Shown here one piece after another: positions 16,094 through 25,871 of a DNA stretch of 63,435 bases (positions are counted from its first letter, which is position 1; each line of letters opens with the position of its first letter). Source of the DNA: Akkermansia muciniphila (lineage in GTDB: Bacteria; Verrucomicrobiota; Verrucomicrobiia; Verrucomicrobiales; V1-33); contig CALQSQ010000019.1 of assembly GCA_943333275.1 (NCBI GenBank), forward strand, positions 1 to 63,435, read 5' to 3'. The translations under genes were made by a program, and so were the position numbers. A model generated the notes under the pieces. That model ran no database searches and was not told the origin of the DNA. It worked only from the letters and a program-made list of their open reading frames with translations.

Positions 16094-17881
16094 TCACTCG
16101 CGGCGGTATTCACCTTCCAGAGGATGGAAGACCAGCGTCTTCACATCCAACGCGTAGGCCCGGAAGGTGAGTTTCCCAGCGGGCAGTGGCTTGCGGGATA
16201 GGTTCTGGATCGTTTCATTGGCCCCGAGATCCCAGCCGATCCTGGAGTTGGCTGTTCTGAGTTTCAGCTTGAGCGCCTGCTTGTTGGCGGGCTTGGATTT
16301 GGTAGCCACGGTCCACCATACTTCCTCGCCGCCTTCAGGCTGCACGGAAATGACGACGGTATCGACGGGGCCTGACCGCTGCTTGTCGACTGCCCATCCC
16401 GTCAGACTTACATTGCCGTCCGAAGTAGATTCACCCTCAGAGATTTCCCCTTCGAATCGGGAGGAGCGGTCAATTTTTGCGGCCTGCACGCTGTCCTTTT
16501 GAACGAGCCCCGGGTGCATGTATCCGCGGGATGCCAGAAAGTTGAGGGTCTTCTGCACGGCGGGAAAATTATCCGGAAAGGCTTGATTCAAAAGGACGGG
16601 ATCGGGAGCCACGTCCTTCATCACCAGCGCCCCATGCACGGCCTGCGAACGATAGAAATCCGCCCGCATTTCGGCATAGCCGGTGACCGATCCATTGGCC
16701 CAGCCAATCAGGGCAGGCACCAGGGGCGCGGCTCCCAGCCATTTCCACTGACTGCGCAGACGCTGGAGATGCAGGCAGAGCACGACCCCCACTCCCAGAT
16801 AGACGGCATAGACCAAAATTTGGTATCGAGGCCAAAAGGCAGCCTCGCTGGAAAAATCCGCCCGGCCAATGGTGACGAGTATCCCTCCGACCACCCCCCA
16901 CCAGACCAGACCGCACCATGGCCAGGCAGACTGCCGTGAGCCGCGGTTTTTAAAGACGAGGAACCCGGCAAGGATCATCAGGACCAGCACTCCGAGCCCC
17001 GCCCACCAAGCGACCGGATATTGCAGGGCCACTCGGGCCGGCTTGGCCATAGCCGGCCAGGGATTTCCCAAGCCCGATCCTAGCCATTGCAGGAAAAAAT
17101 TTCCATAACGCATGGGATCGCTGAGCATGCGTCCGGCCAGGCCGGGTTTGCCGGCAAAGGTGTAGTTCGTGAAATACCACCAGCAGGTGAGGGCCATCAC
17201 CCCGGACAACACTCCGATCAGGATGAGAAATTCGCGTCGGCGAATTGTCTGATTCAGCCACAATCCAAGGATTTGCCAACCCAGCAGCCCCCAGCTCAGC
17301 CATCCATAAATAAAGGATTCAGCCGCAATAAATGCCAGCAGGCAGCCAAGGACAATTTTTCGCATTACAGGTACGGAAAGGCTGAAGAGCCAGATTTGGG
17401 CCACCGCCAGCAGGGCTACCATGGCATGACACAGAAACGGGCCGTAGGTCCAGATCATGTATCCGCTGAGTGAGAACCAGAGGGTCCCGGTCACCACTGC
17501 GGTTACCCAGGGGCACCAGCCCCCCTGCGGCCAGGTGCGTCGCGCCAGGCCCGCCAGCATCAGAACGCTGATTCCACCCAGGGTGACAGTGGCGGCGGTC
17601 TCCGCCGGGATGCTCCATTTCGTAAGGTGTGCCAGTGCCAGATGAATCAGGCGGGGAAAGAGCATGCGGTTGTCCACCACCTGGCTGTGCAGGTCCGCAA
17701 ACGTCAGCGTTCCATCCAGCGACTTCACCAACGGATCCGCAATGATCGGGTAGGCATCCCACTTTGGGACGTTGGTGGTATTGCGGGCACTCCAGAAAAA
17801 CATCAACCCAGTGCCGCACAGCGGTAGCAGCCACCAGAATATTTTGTGCAGGGGAAACCGGGAGGCTGGGGATAATTTCAT
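16094..17881 (-). CDS. Polytopic membrane protein, glycosyltransferase-like topology
   Basis: 595 aa from MKLSPASRFPLHKI (a GTG at 17923 would add 14 residues). About ten to twelve hydrophobic helices fill residues 15-400; after the first helix comes an extracytoplasmic loop NVPKWDAYPIIADPLVK, which resembles the first loop of GT-C-type membrane glycosyltransferases and related dolichyl-phosphate-mannose families. The last 130 residues form a soluble beta-rich domain outside the membrane. Convergent with the TPR gene, 14 bases apart. A role in surface polysaccharide or protein glycosylation is only inferred from topology. Confidence 0.65.
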   Translation of the reverse strand: MKLSPASRFPLHKIFWWLLPLCGTGLMFFWSARNTTNVPKWDAYPIIADPLVKSLDGTLTFADLHSQVVDNRMLFPRLIHLALAHLTKWSIPAETAATVTLGGISVLMLAGLARRTWPQGGWCPWVTAVVTGTLWFSLSGYMIWTYGPFLCHAMVALLAVAQIWLFSLSVPVMRKIVLGCLLAFIAAESFIYGWLSWGLLGWQILGLWLNQTIRRREFLILIGVLSGVMALTCWWYFTNYTFAGKPGLAGRMLSDPMRYGNFFLQWLGSGLGNPWPAMAKPARVALQYPVAWWAGLGVLVLMILAGFLVFKNRGSRQSAWPWCGLVWWGVVGGILVTIGRADFSSEAAFWPRYQILVYAVYLGVGVVLCLHLQRLRSQWKWLGAAPLVPALIGWANGSVTGYAEMRADFYRSQAVHGALVMKDVAPDPVLLNQAFPDNFPAVQKTLNFLASRGYMHPGLVQKDSVQAAKIDRSSRFEGEISEGESTSDGNVSLTGWAVDKQRSGPVDTVVISVQPEGGEEVWWTVATKSKPANKQALKLKLRTANSRIGWDLGANETIQNLSRKPLPAGKLTFRAYALDVKTLVFHPLEGEYRRE

Positions 17882-18083
17882 GAAGAGGATGGATTGGCGT
17901 GATGCAGGATTTCGGTTTGCCACAACACCGCACGAACGGCAAACGATTCCATTTGGCGCAGGGACAGTGCCTTCGTGAATAAATTGCTTGCGACGGCGGG
18001 GAGATCGGTTTACGGGCTTTCACGCAGGCACCGCAAGGCTGGCTGCGTTCCCTTGTCGAAAAGACTCCATGGTTCAGTAAAAT

Positions 18084-18168
18084 GCTCGGGTGGCGGAATT
18101 GGTAGACGCGTACGTTTGAGGGGCGTATGAGGTAACTTGTGCGGGTTCGAGTCCCGCTCCGAGCACCA
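18084..18168 (+). tRNA. tRNA-Leu (anticodon GAG)
   Basis: Complete 85-nt cloverleaf including an encoded CCA. Acceptor GCTCGGG pairs with TCCGAGC, with one G-T pair; D arm GCGG...GGTAGACGC; anticodon stem TACGT/GCGTA around the loop TTGAGGG, giving GAG; long class II variable arm TGAGGTAACTT, as expected for leucine; T arm GCGGG-TTCGAGT-CCCGC. Reads CTC and CTT codons. Confidence 0.95.
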
Positions 18169-18186
18169 TTTCTCTTTTCGAGAAAT
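18168..18186 (+). terminator. Hairpin directly after tRNA-Leu
   Basis: Arms ATTTCTC and GAGAAAT with loop TTTTC, starting at the last base of the tRNA CCA end. It is a plausible 3' boundary or terminator for the tRNA transcript, but no T run follows. Confidence 0.4.
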
Positions 18187-18303
18187 CCCGCCGGGCCGAT
18201 GAGCCCCGTCCGGAAAAGTTTCCACGATATCGGAGGCGCTTTCCAGTTTACTCCCGCCGGAAGCGATCTTATCTCTCGGTTCTCAACATCCCCCCCCTAC
18301 CGC

Positions 18304-18837
18304 ATGGATACCTTCCTCGAATTCATCAAAAACCCCTTCGCCTGGGGGTTGGCAATTGGCCTGCTGTTCTTTGGCATCAGTTTCTGGTCGCATTTCAAAA
18401 CCAAGTGCGAACTGCGTCGTTACAAAAAAATGCTCAGCGACAAGCTCGAACTCGAAGCCAGACAATACGAGACCGTGCGGAAGGAAAAGGAATCCATCGG
18501 CAAGGAAAACGAGAACCTGCGCGTGCGCGTGCAGCAGTTGATGGAAAAGCCTGATCAGAAAATCACCCGCGATCTCGAAACCTTCACCCGGGCTGAAAAA
18601 CGCATGATGATGCAGGCCCCCGGATTTGCAGCCGCCTGGGAAGCCGCCAAGGCCCAGGCATCCGACGAGTTGGCCGCGGAGGATGCGGGCAAAAGCCTGC
18701 CCAAGCGCCTGTTCAACCGCCTCTTTGGCAATACCAGCCCCCGCGAAATCGATGGCAGGCTGCTCACGGATTCCATGCCTGCCACCCCCACTTCAGAGCC
18801 CGCTACTGACTCGAAATCAGCCAACGCGGCGAGTTGA
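18304..18837 (+). CDS. Membrane-anchored coiled-coil protein
   Basis: 177 aa. One N-terminal TM helix (about residues 10-28, FAWGLAIGLLFFGISFW), then a charged coiled coil (about 32-85: LRRYKKMLSDKLELEARQYE onward) and an Ala-rich C-terminal part with no known motif. Topology suggests a protein anchored in the inner membrane with a cytoplasmic coiled coil. It stands 12 bases upstream of the permease gene and may be part of the same transcript. Family unknown to me. Confidence 0.65.
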   Translation: MDTFLEFIKNPFAWGLAIGLLFFGISFWSHFKTKCELRRYKKMLSDKLELEARQYETVRKEKESIGKENENLRVRVQQLMEKPDQKITRDLETFTRAEKRMMMQAPGFAAAWEAAKAQASDELAAEDAGKSLPKRLFNRLFGNTSPREIDGRLLTDSMPATPTSEPATDSKSANAAS

Positions 18838-18849
18838 ACCATCCAACCG

Positions 18850-19806
18850 ATGAATTATCCGGATATACTTCACATGGTGCTCAGCCTCGTGCTGGAAGGG
18901 GCGCCCTTCATCCTGCTGGGAGCGCTTATTTCCGGGATCATCGATGCCTATCTGCCGTCCAAGATGATGGACCGGCTGCTGCCGAAAAATCCCATCGCCG
19001 CCGTGTTCGTCGCCGGGCTCATGGGGGCCATCTTTCCTGTCTGTGAATGCGCCATCGTCCCGGTGATCCGTCGCCTTGTTTCCAAAGGACTGCCCGTCGC
19101 CTGCGCCATGACTTACATGCTTTCCGCGCCCATCATCAATCCCATCGTGGCGCTCAGCACCTTCTCCGCTTTTGCCAATCCCCGGGACCCGAGCCAGCCC
19201 TGGATGATGATGGGCAGCCGCCTGATTCTCGGCTACATCATCGCTGTGATCATCGGGTTGGTCATGACGCGAATTTCTGCGGAGAAAATCCTGCGTCCCG
19301 GCGTGCTCAAAGCCGCCAAGGACAATGCGGCTCTCTCCGCGGCCCCCGATGTGAAAGCCGACAACCGGGATGGTCGCAGAATCGTGCAGGCGCTGCGTTC
19401 GGCGCAGAAAGATTTCGTGGATGTTGGCATGTATTTCATCATTGGCGTGATGATCGCATCCATCTTCAAGACGCAGATTGTTTTCCGTCCGTCCATGCAG
19501 GAACAGATTTACAGCGTCGCTTCCAATGTCTGGCTCGCCCCGCTGATCCTCATGGTGCTGGCCTTTGTGCTCTCGTTGTGCAGCACGACGGATGCGTTTG
19601 TCATTGCGGCCGACTCCCTTTTCACTAAGACCGCGAAACTTGCCTTCCTGGTATTTGGTCCCATGATGGACATGAAACTCATTTTCCTCTATTCCACGAT
19701 CCTCCAGCGCCGGGCCGTGCTCCTGCTCGTCATCGCGCTTTCCTCCCTGACCTGGCTGCTGTGCCAGGGCTGGCATCAAATCCTTGAACCCGCTATGCCG
19801 AAATGA
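18850..19806 (+). CDS. YraQ/ArsP_1-type permease (PF03773)
   Basis: 318 aa with about eight TM helices in two halves. The diagnostic motif is FPVCECAIVPVIRRL after the second helix, together with PIINPIVALSTFSAF, both typical of the ArsP_1/YraQ/DUF318 permease family; the second half has LCSTTDAFVIAADS. Members move metals or organoarsenicals; those paired with a YcgQ-type protein, as here, are thought to be efflux systems for divalent metals. The stop overlaps the start of the partner gene by four bases (ATGA). Confidence 0.85.
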   Translation: MNYPDILHMVLSLVLEGAPFILLGALISGIIDAYLPSKMMDRLLPKNPIAAVFVAGLMGAIFPVCECAIVPVIRRLVSKGLPVACAMTYMLSAPIINPIVALSTFSAFANPRDPSQPWMMMGSRLILGYIIAVIIGLVMTRISAEKILRPGVLKAAKDNAALSAAPDVKADNRDGRRIVQALRSAQKDFVDVGMYFIIGVMIASIFKTQIVFRPSMQEQIYSVASNVWLAPLILMVLAFVLSLCSTTDAFVIAADSLFTKTAKLAFLVFGPMMDMKLIFLYSTILQRRAVLLLVIALSSLTWLLCQGWHQILEPAMPK

Positions 19807-20714
19807 ACGCTTCCCCCGCTCCAGAGGATTCCCACGACCATTGTGATCACGACCACAGCCACGGGCAGGGGGTCTTTTTCACGATTGAAACCTTTGCGCT
19901 GGTGGTCTGGGGTGCGGTGCTGACTTATTACGTGGCCTCCGGCAAAGTCACTCCTTTCCTGACCACCACGGGCATTTTCCGTGAGCAGGCGCTGGTCGGA
20001 GGTCTCCTGTTGTTTGTAGTGGCTGTCTTCAATTTCGTCATGCGGAACCGGTTTCCCGGCTGCGGCCATGACCACGGTGACGGAGGCCATGAGCATCATC
20101 ACGACGAGGGCACCGCAATGAGCAAGGCCATTTCCCTGGCCATCCTGACGGTTCCGGTGGTGCTGGCGGCTTGTTTTGCCCCTTCGGATTGGACGGATGA
20201 ATTCCTCCGGGTTCAAGCCAACAGTCAGGTTGCGACGAATGCGCCTGCCGCATCCTCAGCCTTGGTCAATCAGGTGAAGGAGGACAACAAATCCACCCCC
20301 GCCGGATTCACGCTCGAAGATTTCAAAAAATACGCCCCGCCAACACCCGAAGGCCATTTCCGACTCTCGGTGTCCGACCTGTGGAGTATCGCCGGGGATC
20401 CCGACGTGCGCAAAGTCCTGGCGGGCCAGGTCGTCGAGACCACCGCACAAGTCGTGAACGACACCATGAGCAAAGCTGGCGGAAACCGCCTCCGCGTCTT
20501 CGAACTGCAAATGACCTGCTGCGCCGCCGATGCCCGGCCCGTCTCCTTCCCCATTGAATTCTCCGGTACCGTTCCCGAATTCCGAGAAATGGGATGGTAT
20601 CAAGTCACCGGCACCATCGATTTCCTAGACGAGCGCGGCGGCAAGATCACCGTGATCAAAGTCACCGACATGGCCCCCACCACGAAGCCCAAGCCCGGTG
20701 GGCGGGCGATTTGA
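19803..20714 (+). CDS. YcgQ/TIGR03943-type permease subunit, His-rich
   Basis: 303 aa. The N terminus is rich in His and Asp (SHDHCDHDHSHGQG), a likely metal-binding tail; two TM helices follow, then a second His cluster (CGHDHGDGGHEHHHDEG), a third TM helix and a soluble domain of about 170 residues. This is the layout of the TIGR03943 (YcgQ) partner of YraQ permeases. It overlaps the permease gene by four bases. The two His clusters strongly suggest Zn or another divalent cation as substrate or regulator, but this is inference. Confidence 0.82.
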   Translation: MNASPAPEDSHDHCDHDHSHGQGVFFTIETFALVVWGAVLTYYVASGKVTPFLTTTGIFREQALVGGLLLFVVAVFNFVMRNRFPGCGHDHGDGGHEHHHDEGTAMSKAISLAILTVPVVLAACFAPSDWTDEFLRVQANSQVATNAPAASSALVNQVKEDNKSTPAGFTLEDFKKYAPPTPEGHFRLSVSDLWSIAGDPDVRKVLAGQVVETTAQVVNDTMSKAGGNRLRVFELQMTCCAADARPVSFPIEFSGTVPEFREMGWYQVTGTIDFLDERGGKITVIKVTDMAPTTKPKPGGRAI

Positions 20715-20748
20715 TGCTGATTCCGAAGCGGCGCGTTTCCTGATCAGG

Positions 20749-21477
20749 TCAGCGAGACTGACGAATCGTATAGCCCATGGCGGAGAGTTGCGCCTGCATC
20801 GGCTTGAGGGCAGCGAGGGTTAGCACGGTTCCGACAGCGGCCCGGTCAGATTCCGTTTTTTGCAGCGCCAGCTTGCTCTCCTCAACCAATTTCAAACGAG
20901 CCGCCTTGAGGTCCTCGCGCAAACGATTGGCCGCCTCAATATTTTCACACCGTTCATACTCGGAGATATTCCAAACGAGGGCTTTTTCTTCGGCTTCGTT
21001 GTCGTACCTGCCAAGTTTGATCACTGCGATCAGCCGCGCGTGGGCCTGCTTTTTCTCGCGGCCATTGCGCTCCAGGACCGACGGCTCGGGAAAGAATTTG
21101 ATCCAATGCGCCTTCACTTGCTCGATCGTCACGAGTCGCGGAGTCTTGGTGAGTTTAGCCTTGGCGTCTTTGTCAGCCTGTTGGTCCTTCGCATCATCCT
21201 CCGCAGCAGCTTCCTCCTGCGCCTTGTCCTTCTCCTCCTTCTCCGCCCGCTATTTCTTGAAGGCTTCAACGGTCAGGGAGTATTTTTCGCGATCCGCGTC
21301 CGTCAGTTTTTCAAATGGGATCTTCTTGATTCCATCCGCGTACTCCACCTTGATGCCACCAGGCTCGGCTTTCAGGAAATTCGTGTATTTAAATTTCGAA
21401 CCATCCCGCAGGGTGATTTCCTCGGCTGGCAGCATGGTCATGAATCCAGTGAATAATAGGAAAAAAGCAATTCTCGT
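20749..21477 (-). pseudogene. Decayed secreted coiled-coil protein gene: in-frame amber and lost start
   Basis: Two open segments on the minus strand lie in one frame and are separated only by a TAG at 21250-21252, between EAFKK and RAEKEEKDKAQ. Joined, they give one protein of about 240 residues: a compact N-terminal domain with AEEITLRDGSKFKYTNF, a charged Ala/Glu/Lys coiled coil and a helical C terminus. Upstream of the first ATG (21441) the frame continues as RIAFFLLFTGFMTMLPA, an obvious signal peptide, but the codon where the start should be is ACG (21475-21477) after a TGA. So both the start and the middle are damaged. It could still make a 63-aa fragment. Confidence 0.7.
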
Positions 21478-21564
21478 TCAGCCCGATAACATCTGTGTAT
21501 TGCGCCAGCAAGGCATAATTCAGCCAGACGATCAGAGGCTGAAATTTGAGGGCGGTCGGGAGGC

Positions 21565-21592
21565 TTGACAAATCGGTAATTATCGTTACGAT
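21565..21592 (+). promoter_or_regulatory. Promoter and operator of the ars operon
   Basis: TTGACA at 21565-21570 and TACGAT at 21587-21592, spaced by 16 bases, form a good housekeeping-type promoter. The spacer contains an imperfect palindrome centred on TAATTA (CGGTAATTATCG, 21574-21585), the kind of AT-centred dyad bound by ArsR/SmtB repressors, and the -10 overlaps a second dyad ATCG-TTA-CGAT (21582-21592). Repressor binding would block polymerase. The arsR ATG at 21601 is only 9 bases after the -10, so the transcript may be leaderless. Confidence 0.6.
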
Positions 21593-21600
21593 GAACATCG

Positions 21601-21996
21601 ATGAATGATCCCGTTGCTTTTGCCCAGGCGCTTGCCGATGCCACCCGCTGGCAGATTGTGCGGCTGATTTTTGCCGATGCGATGTGCGTTTGTGAGTTGG
21701 CGGACATTTTGGAATTGCCCCAGTCCACGCTCTCCAGCCACCTGCAGGTCATTCGCAAATCCGGCCTGCTGGTGAGTGAGAGGTGTGAGAAATGGATTTA
21801 TTACAAGGTGGCGCAGGCTTACCGCCCGCTGCTCACACCGTGGTTCAAACAATTCGGAGAACTACCACAAGACCTCGCGGATCGGAAGTCCACCCGCCTC
21901 GCCCGGCGTGACGACTGCGACTGCCCCGGTCCGCAACGACTCCCCAAATTGGTCCGCCGCCGTTCGACAACCTCCGCCACTCTCTCAAAACCATGA
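21601..21996 (+). CDS. arsR: ArsR-family arsenic-responsive repressor
   Basis: 131 aa. Winged-helix core with recognition helix QSTLSSHLQVIRKSGLL and a wing EKWIYYKV. The metalloid site CVC (Cys29, Cys31) lies just before the DNA-binding helix, as in ArsR (ELCVCDL) proteins; Cys62 and the C-terminal CDCP could add ligands. It would repress the operon until As(III) or Sb(III) binds. First of four genes, with a four-base overlap into the DUF6428 gene. The extra C-terminal 30 residues are basic and not conserved in the family as I know it. Confidence 0.9.
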   Translation: MNDPVAFAQALADATRWQIVRLIFADAMCVCELADILELPQSTLSSHLQVIRKSGLLVSERCEKWIYYKVAQAYRPLLTPWFKQFGELPQDLADRKSTRLARRDDCDCPGPQRLPKLVRRRSTTSATLSKP

Positions 21997-22460
21997 CTCT
22001 CCACGACTTCTATACCCTCCTCAGCCAACATCCCGACAAAACCCTGCAACTGGTCCTGCCGGGTGGAAGCACAGTGCCGCAATCCTTTCATGTCACCGAG
22101 GTCGGGCGCGTGCAGAAGACATTCCTCGATTGTGGCGGTAAATTGCACCAGACCGACACCTGCCAGATTCAGGCGTGGGTGGGGGATGATGAGGATCACC
22201 GATTGGCGGTGGGCAAACTGGTGAAAATTTTCCAGAAATCCGCACTGCTCCTCCCCGGTGGCGGAGCGCCGCTGGAGATTGAATACGAGGATGGCGTGCT
22301 TTCGCAGTATCCCATTGCCTCCCACACGATTACCGACACCGCCGTCATCTTTCAGTTGGAACGCAAGCATACCGACTGTCTCGCTCGCGAAATCTGCCTG
22401 CCTCCTTCGGCTACCCAAAAATCAACCGGGGCCGCCTGCTGTGCGCCGGGCTGCTGCTGA
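21993..22460 (+). CDS. DUF6428-family protein of the ars operon
   Basis: 155 aa, starting MTLHDFYTLLSQHPDKTLQL. The family is known from arsenic and related operons, between arsR and transport or reductase genes, and has no established activity. The body contains FHVTEVGRVQKTFLDCGG and TDTCQIQAWVG, with conserved Cys residues, and the tail ends ACCAPGCC with two vicinal Cys pairs well suited to bind trivalent arsenic. Overlaps arsR by four bases and is followed 4 bases later by the channel gene. A metallochaperone-like role is inference from the Cys tail. Confidence 0.8.
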   Translation: MTLHDFYTLLSQHPDKTLQLVLPGGSTVPQSFHVTEVGRVQKTFLDCGGKLHQTDTCQIQAWVGDDEDHRLAVGKLVKIFQKSALLLPGGGAPLEIEYEDGVLSQYPIASHTITDTAVIFQLERKHTDCLAREICLPPSATQKSTGAACCAPGCC

Positions 22461-22464
22461 GATC

Positions 22465-23151
22465 ATGAAAACAAGCCTCCGGGAACTCTGGGCCGAAGCC
22501 ATCGGCACCTTCATCCTGGTTTTCGCAGGCACCGGGGCCATTGTGATCGATGATCAGACGGCGGCGCTGGGGCATGTGGGGATCGCATTGACGTTTGGTC
22601 TTGTGGTCCTCGCGCTGATCTATGCGTTGGGTGATATCAGCGGAGCGCATTTCAACCCCGCGGTCACGATTGGCTTCAGTCTGGCGGGCAGGTTTCCCTG
22701 GGCGAAGGTGCCCGGATTTCTCCTGGCACAGGGTGCGGGTGCCATGGCGGCCAGCGCATTGCTGCACGGATTATTTCCACTCGATGCAAAGCTTGGGGCC
22801 ACGCTTCCCACCGGCACGGAAGGACAGAGTTTGGTTTTGGAAATTTTTCTGACCTGGTTCCTGATGATCACAATTCTGAGTGTTTCCTGCGGAGCCAAGG
22901 AAAAGGGCATCACGGCCGGATTGGCGATTGGTGCGGTGATAGGTTTGGAAGCGATGTTTGCCGGGCCGATTTCAGGTGCCTCCATGAATCCCATCCGCTC
23001 ACTCGCTCCGGCGCTGGTATCCGGTCATCTGGAACACCTTTGGATTTATTTTGCAGGCCCCTTTCTGGGCGCGGCCCTGGCAGTTCCCACCGCCTGGATT
23101 CTTCAAGGCAAGGCCTGCTGTCGACCAACTGACTCAAATCCCCAACCATGA
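22465..23151 (+). CDS. Aquaglyceroporin-type channel (AqpS-like)
   Basis: 228 aa, six TM helices with two half-helices. First signature NPA at residues 64-66 (AHFNPAVT); the second is NPI at 175-177 (ASMNPIRS), a substitution at the third position. MIP channels in ars operons, such as AqpS of Sinorhizobium, let arsenite leave the cell after ArsC reduction, replacing an ArsB pump. That fits here: no arsB or acr3 gene is present in the operon. Four-base overlap with arsC. Confidence 0.87.
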   Translation: MKTSLRELWAEAIGTFILVFAGTGAIVIDDQTAALGHVGIALTFGLVVLALIYALGDISGAHFNPAVTIGFSLAGRFPWAKVPGFLLAQGAGAMAASALLHGLFPLDAKLGATLPTGTEGQSLVLEIFLTWFLMITILSVSCGAKEKGITAGLAIGAVIGLEAMFAGPISGASMNPIRSLAPALVSGHLEHLWIYFAGPFLGAALAVPTAWILQGKACCRPTDSNPQP

Positions 23152-23588
23152 AAAAACCCCTCATTCTTGTCCTTTGCACCGGAAATTCCTGCCGCTCCCA
23201 TCTGGCCGAAGGGTTTCTGCGGCGCGCGCTCGGCGACACCGCCGTGGTCGCCAGTGCCGGTTCCAAACCCGCCGGCTACGTTCACCCGCTGGCAATCAAA
23301 GTCATGGCGGAGGAGGGGATCGACATTTCCCAGCACACCTCCAAGCACCTCAACGAATTTCTCGATCGGGATGTGGAAACAGTCATCACCGTTTGTGGCA
23401 ATGCCGATCAGGCGTGTCCGATGTTTCCGGGGCAGTTGAACCGCCATCATTGGGGGTTCGTGGATCCGGCCCATGCCACTGGCACGGAGGAGGAACAACT
23501 TGCAGTGTTTCGCACCGTGCGGGACCAGATTCGCATGGTTTTCGAAGCCTACGCCGCGGGTCGGCGCGATGGCCGGACACCAACCTAG
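23148..23588 (+). CDS. arsC: Arsenate reductase, low-molecular-weight phosphatase type
   Basis: 146 aa. P-loop CTGNSCRS with the catalytic Cys10 and Cys15, and the redox pair Cys83/Cys90 in [14 protein letters not shown], which marks the thioredoxin-coupled arsenate reductases; [11 protein letters not shown] carries the conserved DP acid. It reduces As(V) to As(III), which then exits through the channel encoded just upstream. Last gene of the operon; its stop overlaps the convergent DUF58 gene by three bases. Confidence 0.93.
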   Translation: MKKPLILVLCTGNSCRSHLAEGFLRRALGDTAVVASAGSKPAGYVHPLAIKVMAEEGIDISQHTSKHLNEFLDRDVETVITVCGNADQACPMFPGQLNRHHWGFVDPAHATGTEEEQLAVFRTVRDQIRMVFEAYAAGRRDGRTPT

Positions 23589-24526
23589 CGCTGACGGAAG
23601 GACCGGCGTCCCAGAAATTCATTCAAGGCCTTGGTAAACGGCTGCTTGGTGGTGATGGGAACGTAGTCGGCGCGCAGTTGGCCGCAGACCTTTTCCATTT
23701 TCGTGACATGCTCGCGCACGCGTGTCAGGTAGGCATTGCGGATGGATTGCGGGTCCACTTTGATCTTGATGGCCCGGGGTTCTAGATCCTTGAATTCCTG
23801 GCTCTGCCTAAAATTGAACGTCAACTCCTCCTCCGCCATGATGTGGAAAAGGACGATTTCGTGTTTCTTGAAGGCGAAGTGGTGCAGGGCGGCGATGATG
23901 GCATCGGCATTGTCGAACATATCGCTCATGATGATGACCAACCCCCGTGAGGGAATCCGCTCGGCGACTTCGTGCAGTGTCTGGGCCAGTTGGGTATCGC
24001 CGCCGCATTTGGTGGCGTGGAGTTCCTCCAGAATGATGCGGACCTGGCTGGGCTTGCTGGCGGCACGGATGGTCGTGCGGACTTTTTCATCGAACGTCAC
24101 AAGGCCGACAGCATCCTGCTGCTTCACCATGAGGTAGGCGAGGGCTGCGGAAAGATACTGGGCGTATTCAAATTTGCTTACGGGTCTGCCACTCACCGGG
24201 CTGGAGGATTCGCCGCGGTAGTTCATGGAACCGCTGGCATCCACGACGATGGTGGCGCGGAGATTCGTTTCCTCGATGTATTCCTTGATGTAATATTTGT
24301 CGTTCTTGCCGTAGACGCGCCAGTCGAGATTTTTGATATCGTCGCCCGGCGTGTATTGGCGGTGTTCGGCGAAGACCACGCTGAAGCCCTTGTTGGGGCT
24401 GACATGCCGTCCGCTCTTGGATCCCTGCTTCTTGGCCCTCGCCAGCAGTTCGAGCCGGCTCAGGGTGGCCATGGCCTCATCCGGGAGGAGGCGCATGTAT
24501 TCGAGAGCCTGGAGGGTGGTGGCCAT
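23585..24526 (-). CDS. DUF58 protein with VWA-like fold
   Basis: 313 aa. Contains the DUF58 core [19 protein letters not shown] followed by [20 protein letters not shown], and a MIDAS-like metal site DASGSM ([12 protein letters not shown]) as in von Willebrand A domains. DUF58 proteins pair with MoxR AAA ATPases and are thought to help assemble or activate metalloproteins or envelope complexes. The gene starts 33 bases after the MoxR stop on the same strand. No TM helix is present, so it is cytoplasmic. Confidence 0.9.
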   Translation of the reverse strand: MATTLQALEYMRLLPDEAMATLSRLELLARAKKQGSKSGRHVSPNKGFSVVFAEHRQYTPGDDIKNLDWRVYGKNDKYYIKEYIEETNLRATIVVDASGSMNYRGESSSPVSGRPVSKFEYAQYLSAALAYLMVKQQDAVGLVTFDEKVRTTIRAASKPSQVRIILEELHATKCGGDTQLAQTLHEVAERIPSRGLVIIMSDMFDNADAIIAALHHFAFKKHEIVLFHIMAEEELTFNFRQSQEFKDLEPRAIKIKVDPQSIRNAYLTRVREHVTKMEKVCGQLRADYVPITTKQPFTKALNEFLGRRSFRQR

Positions 24527-24559
24527 GCGGTAAGGAGGGTTCGGAACTGGAGCAGTTTC

Positions 24560-25600
<1,041 letters not shown>

Positions 25601-25871
25601 GGGATTGGGTTGGCGGGTTGACGGAAAATGGTTTTGGGAGAACTGGCGCAAGCCGGCGGGCGGGCGGTCAGCGGGGCATCCTAAACGGCGCTGGCGGTTT
25701 GTCGAAAAATTATCTTCAGGCAATCCCAGGTGTGGGAGTAGGATGAGGGGGGCTTAGGTGATTGCCTTATAATCGGTGCCCCAGAGAAAGTGAAGGAAAT
25801 AGTGGAATTCCGCCAAGTTCCATTCACACTCCCAAGAGTTCAGTCTTTTCAGCCATCAACCCAACCGACCC

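Noticed and set aside
18084..18837. Genomic island attachment at tRNA-Leu
   Set aside because: No integrase gene and no repeat of the tRNA 3' end were seen in the following sequence.
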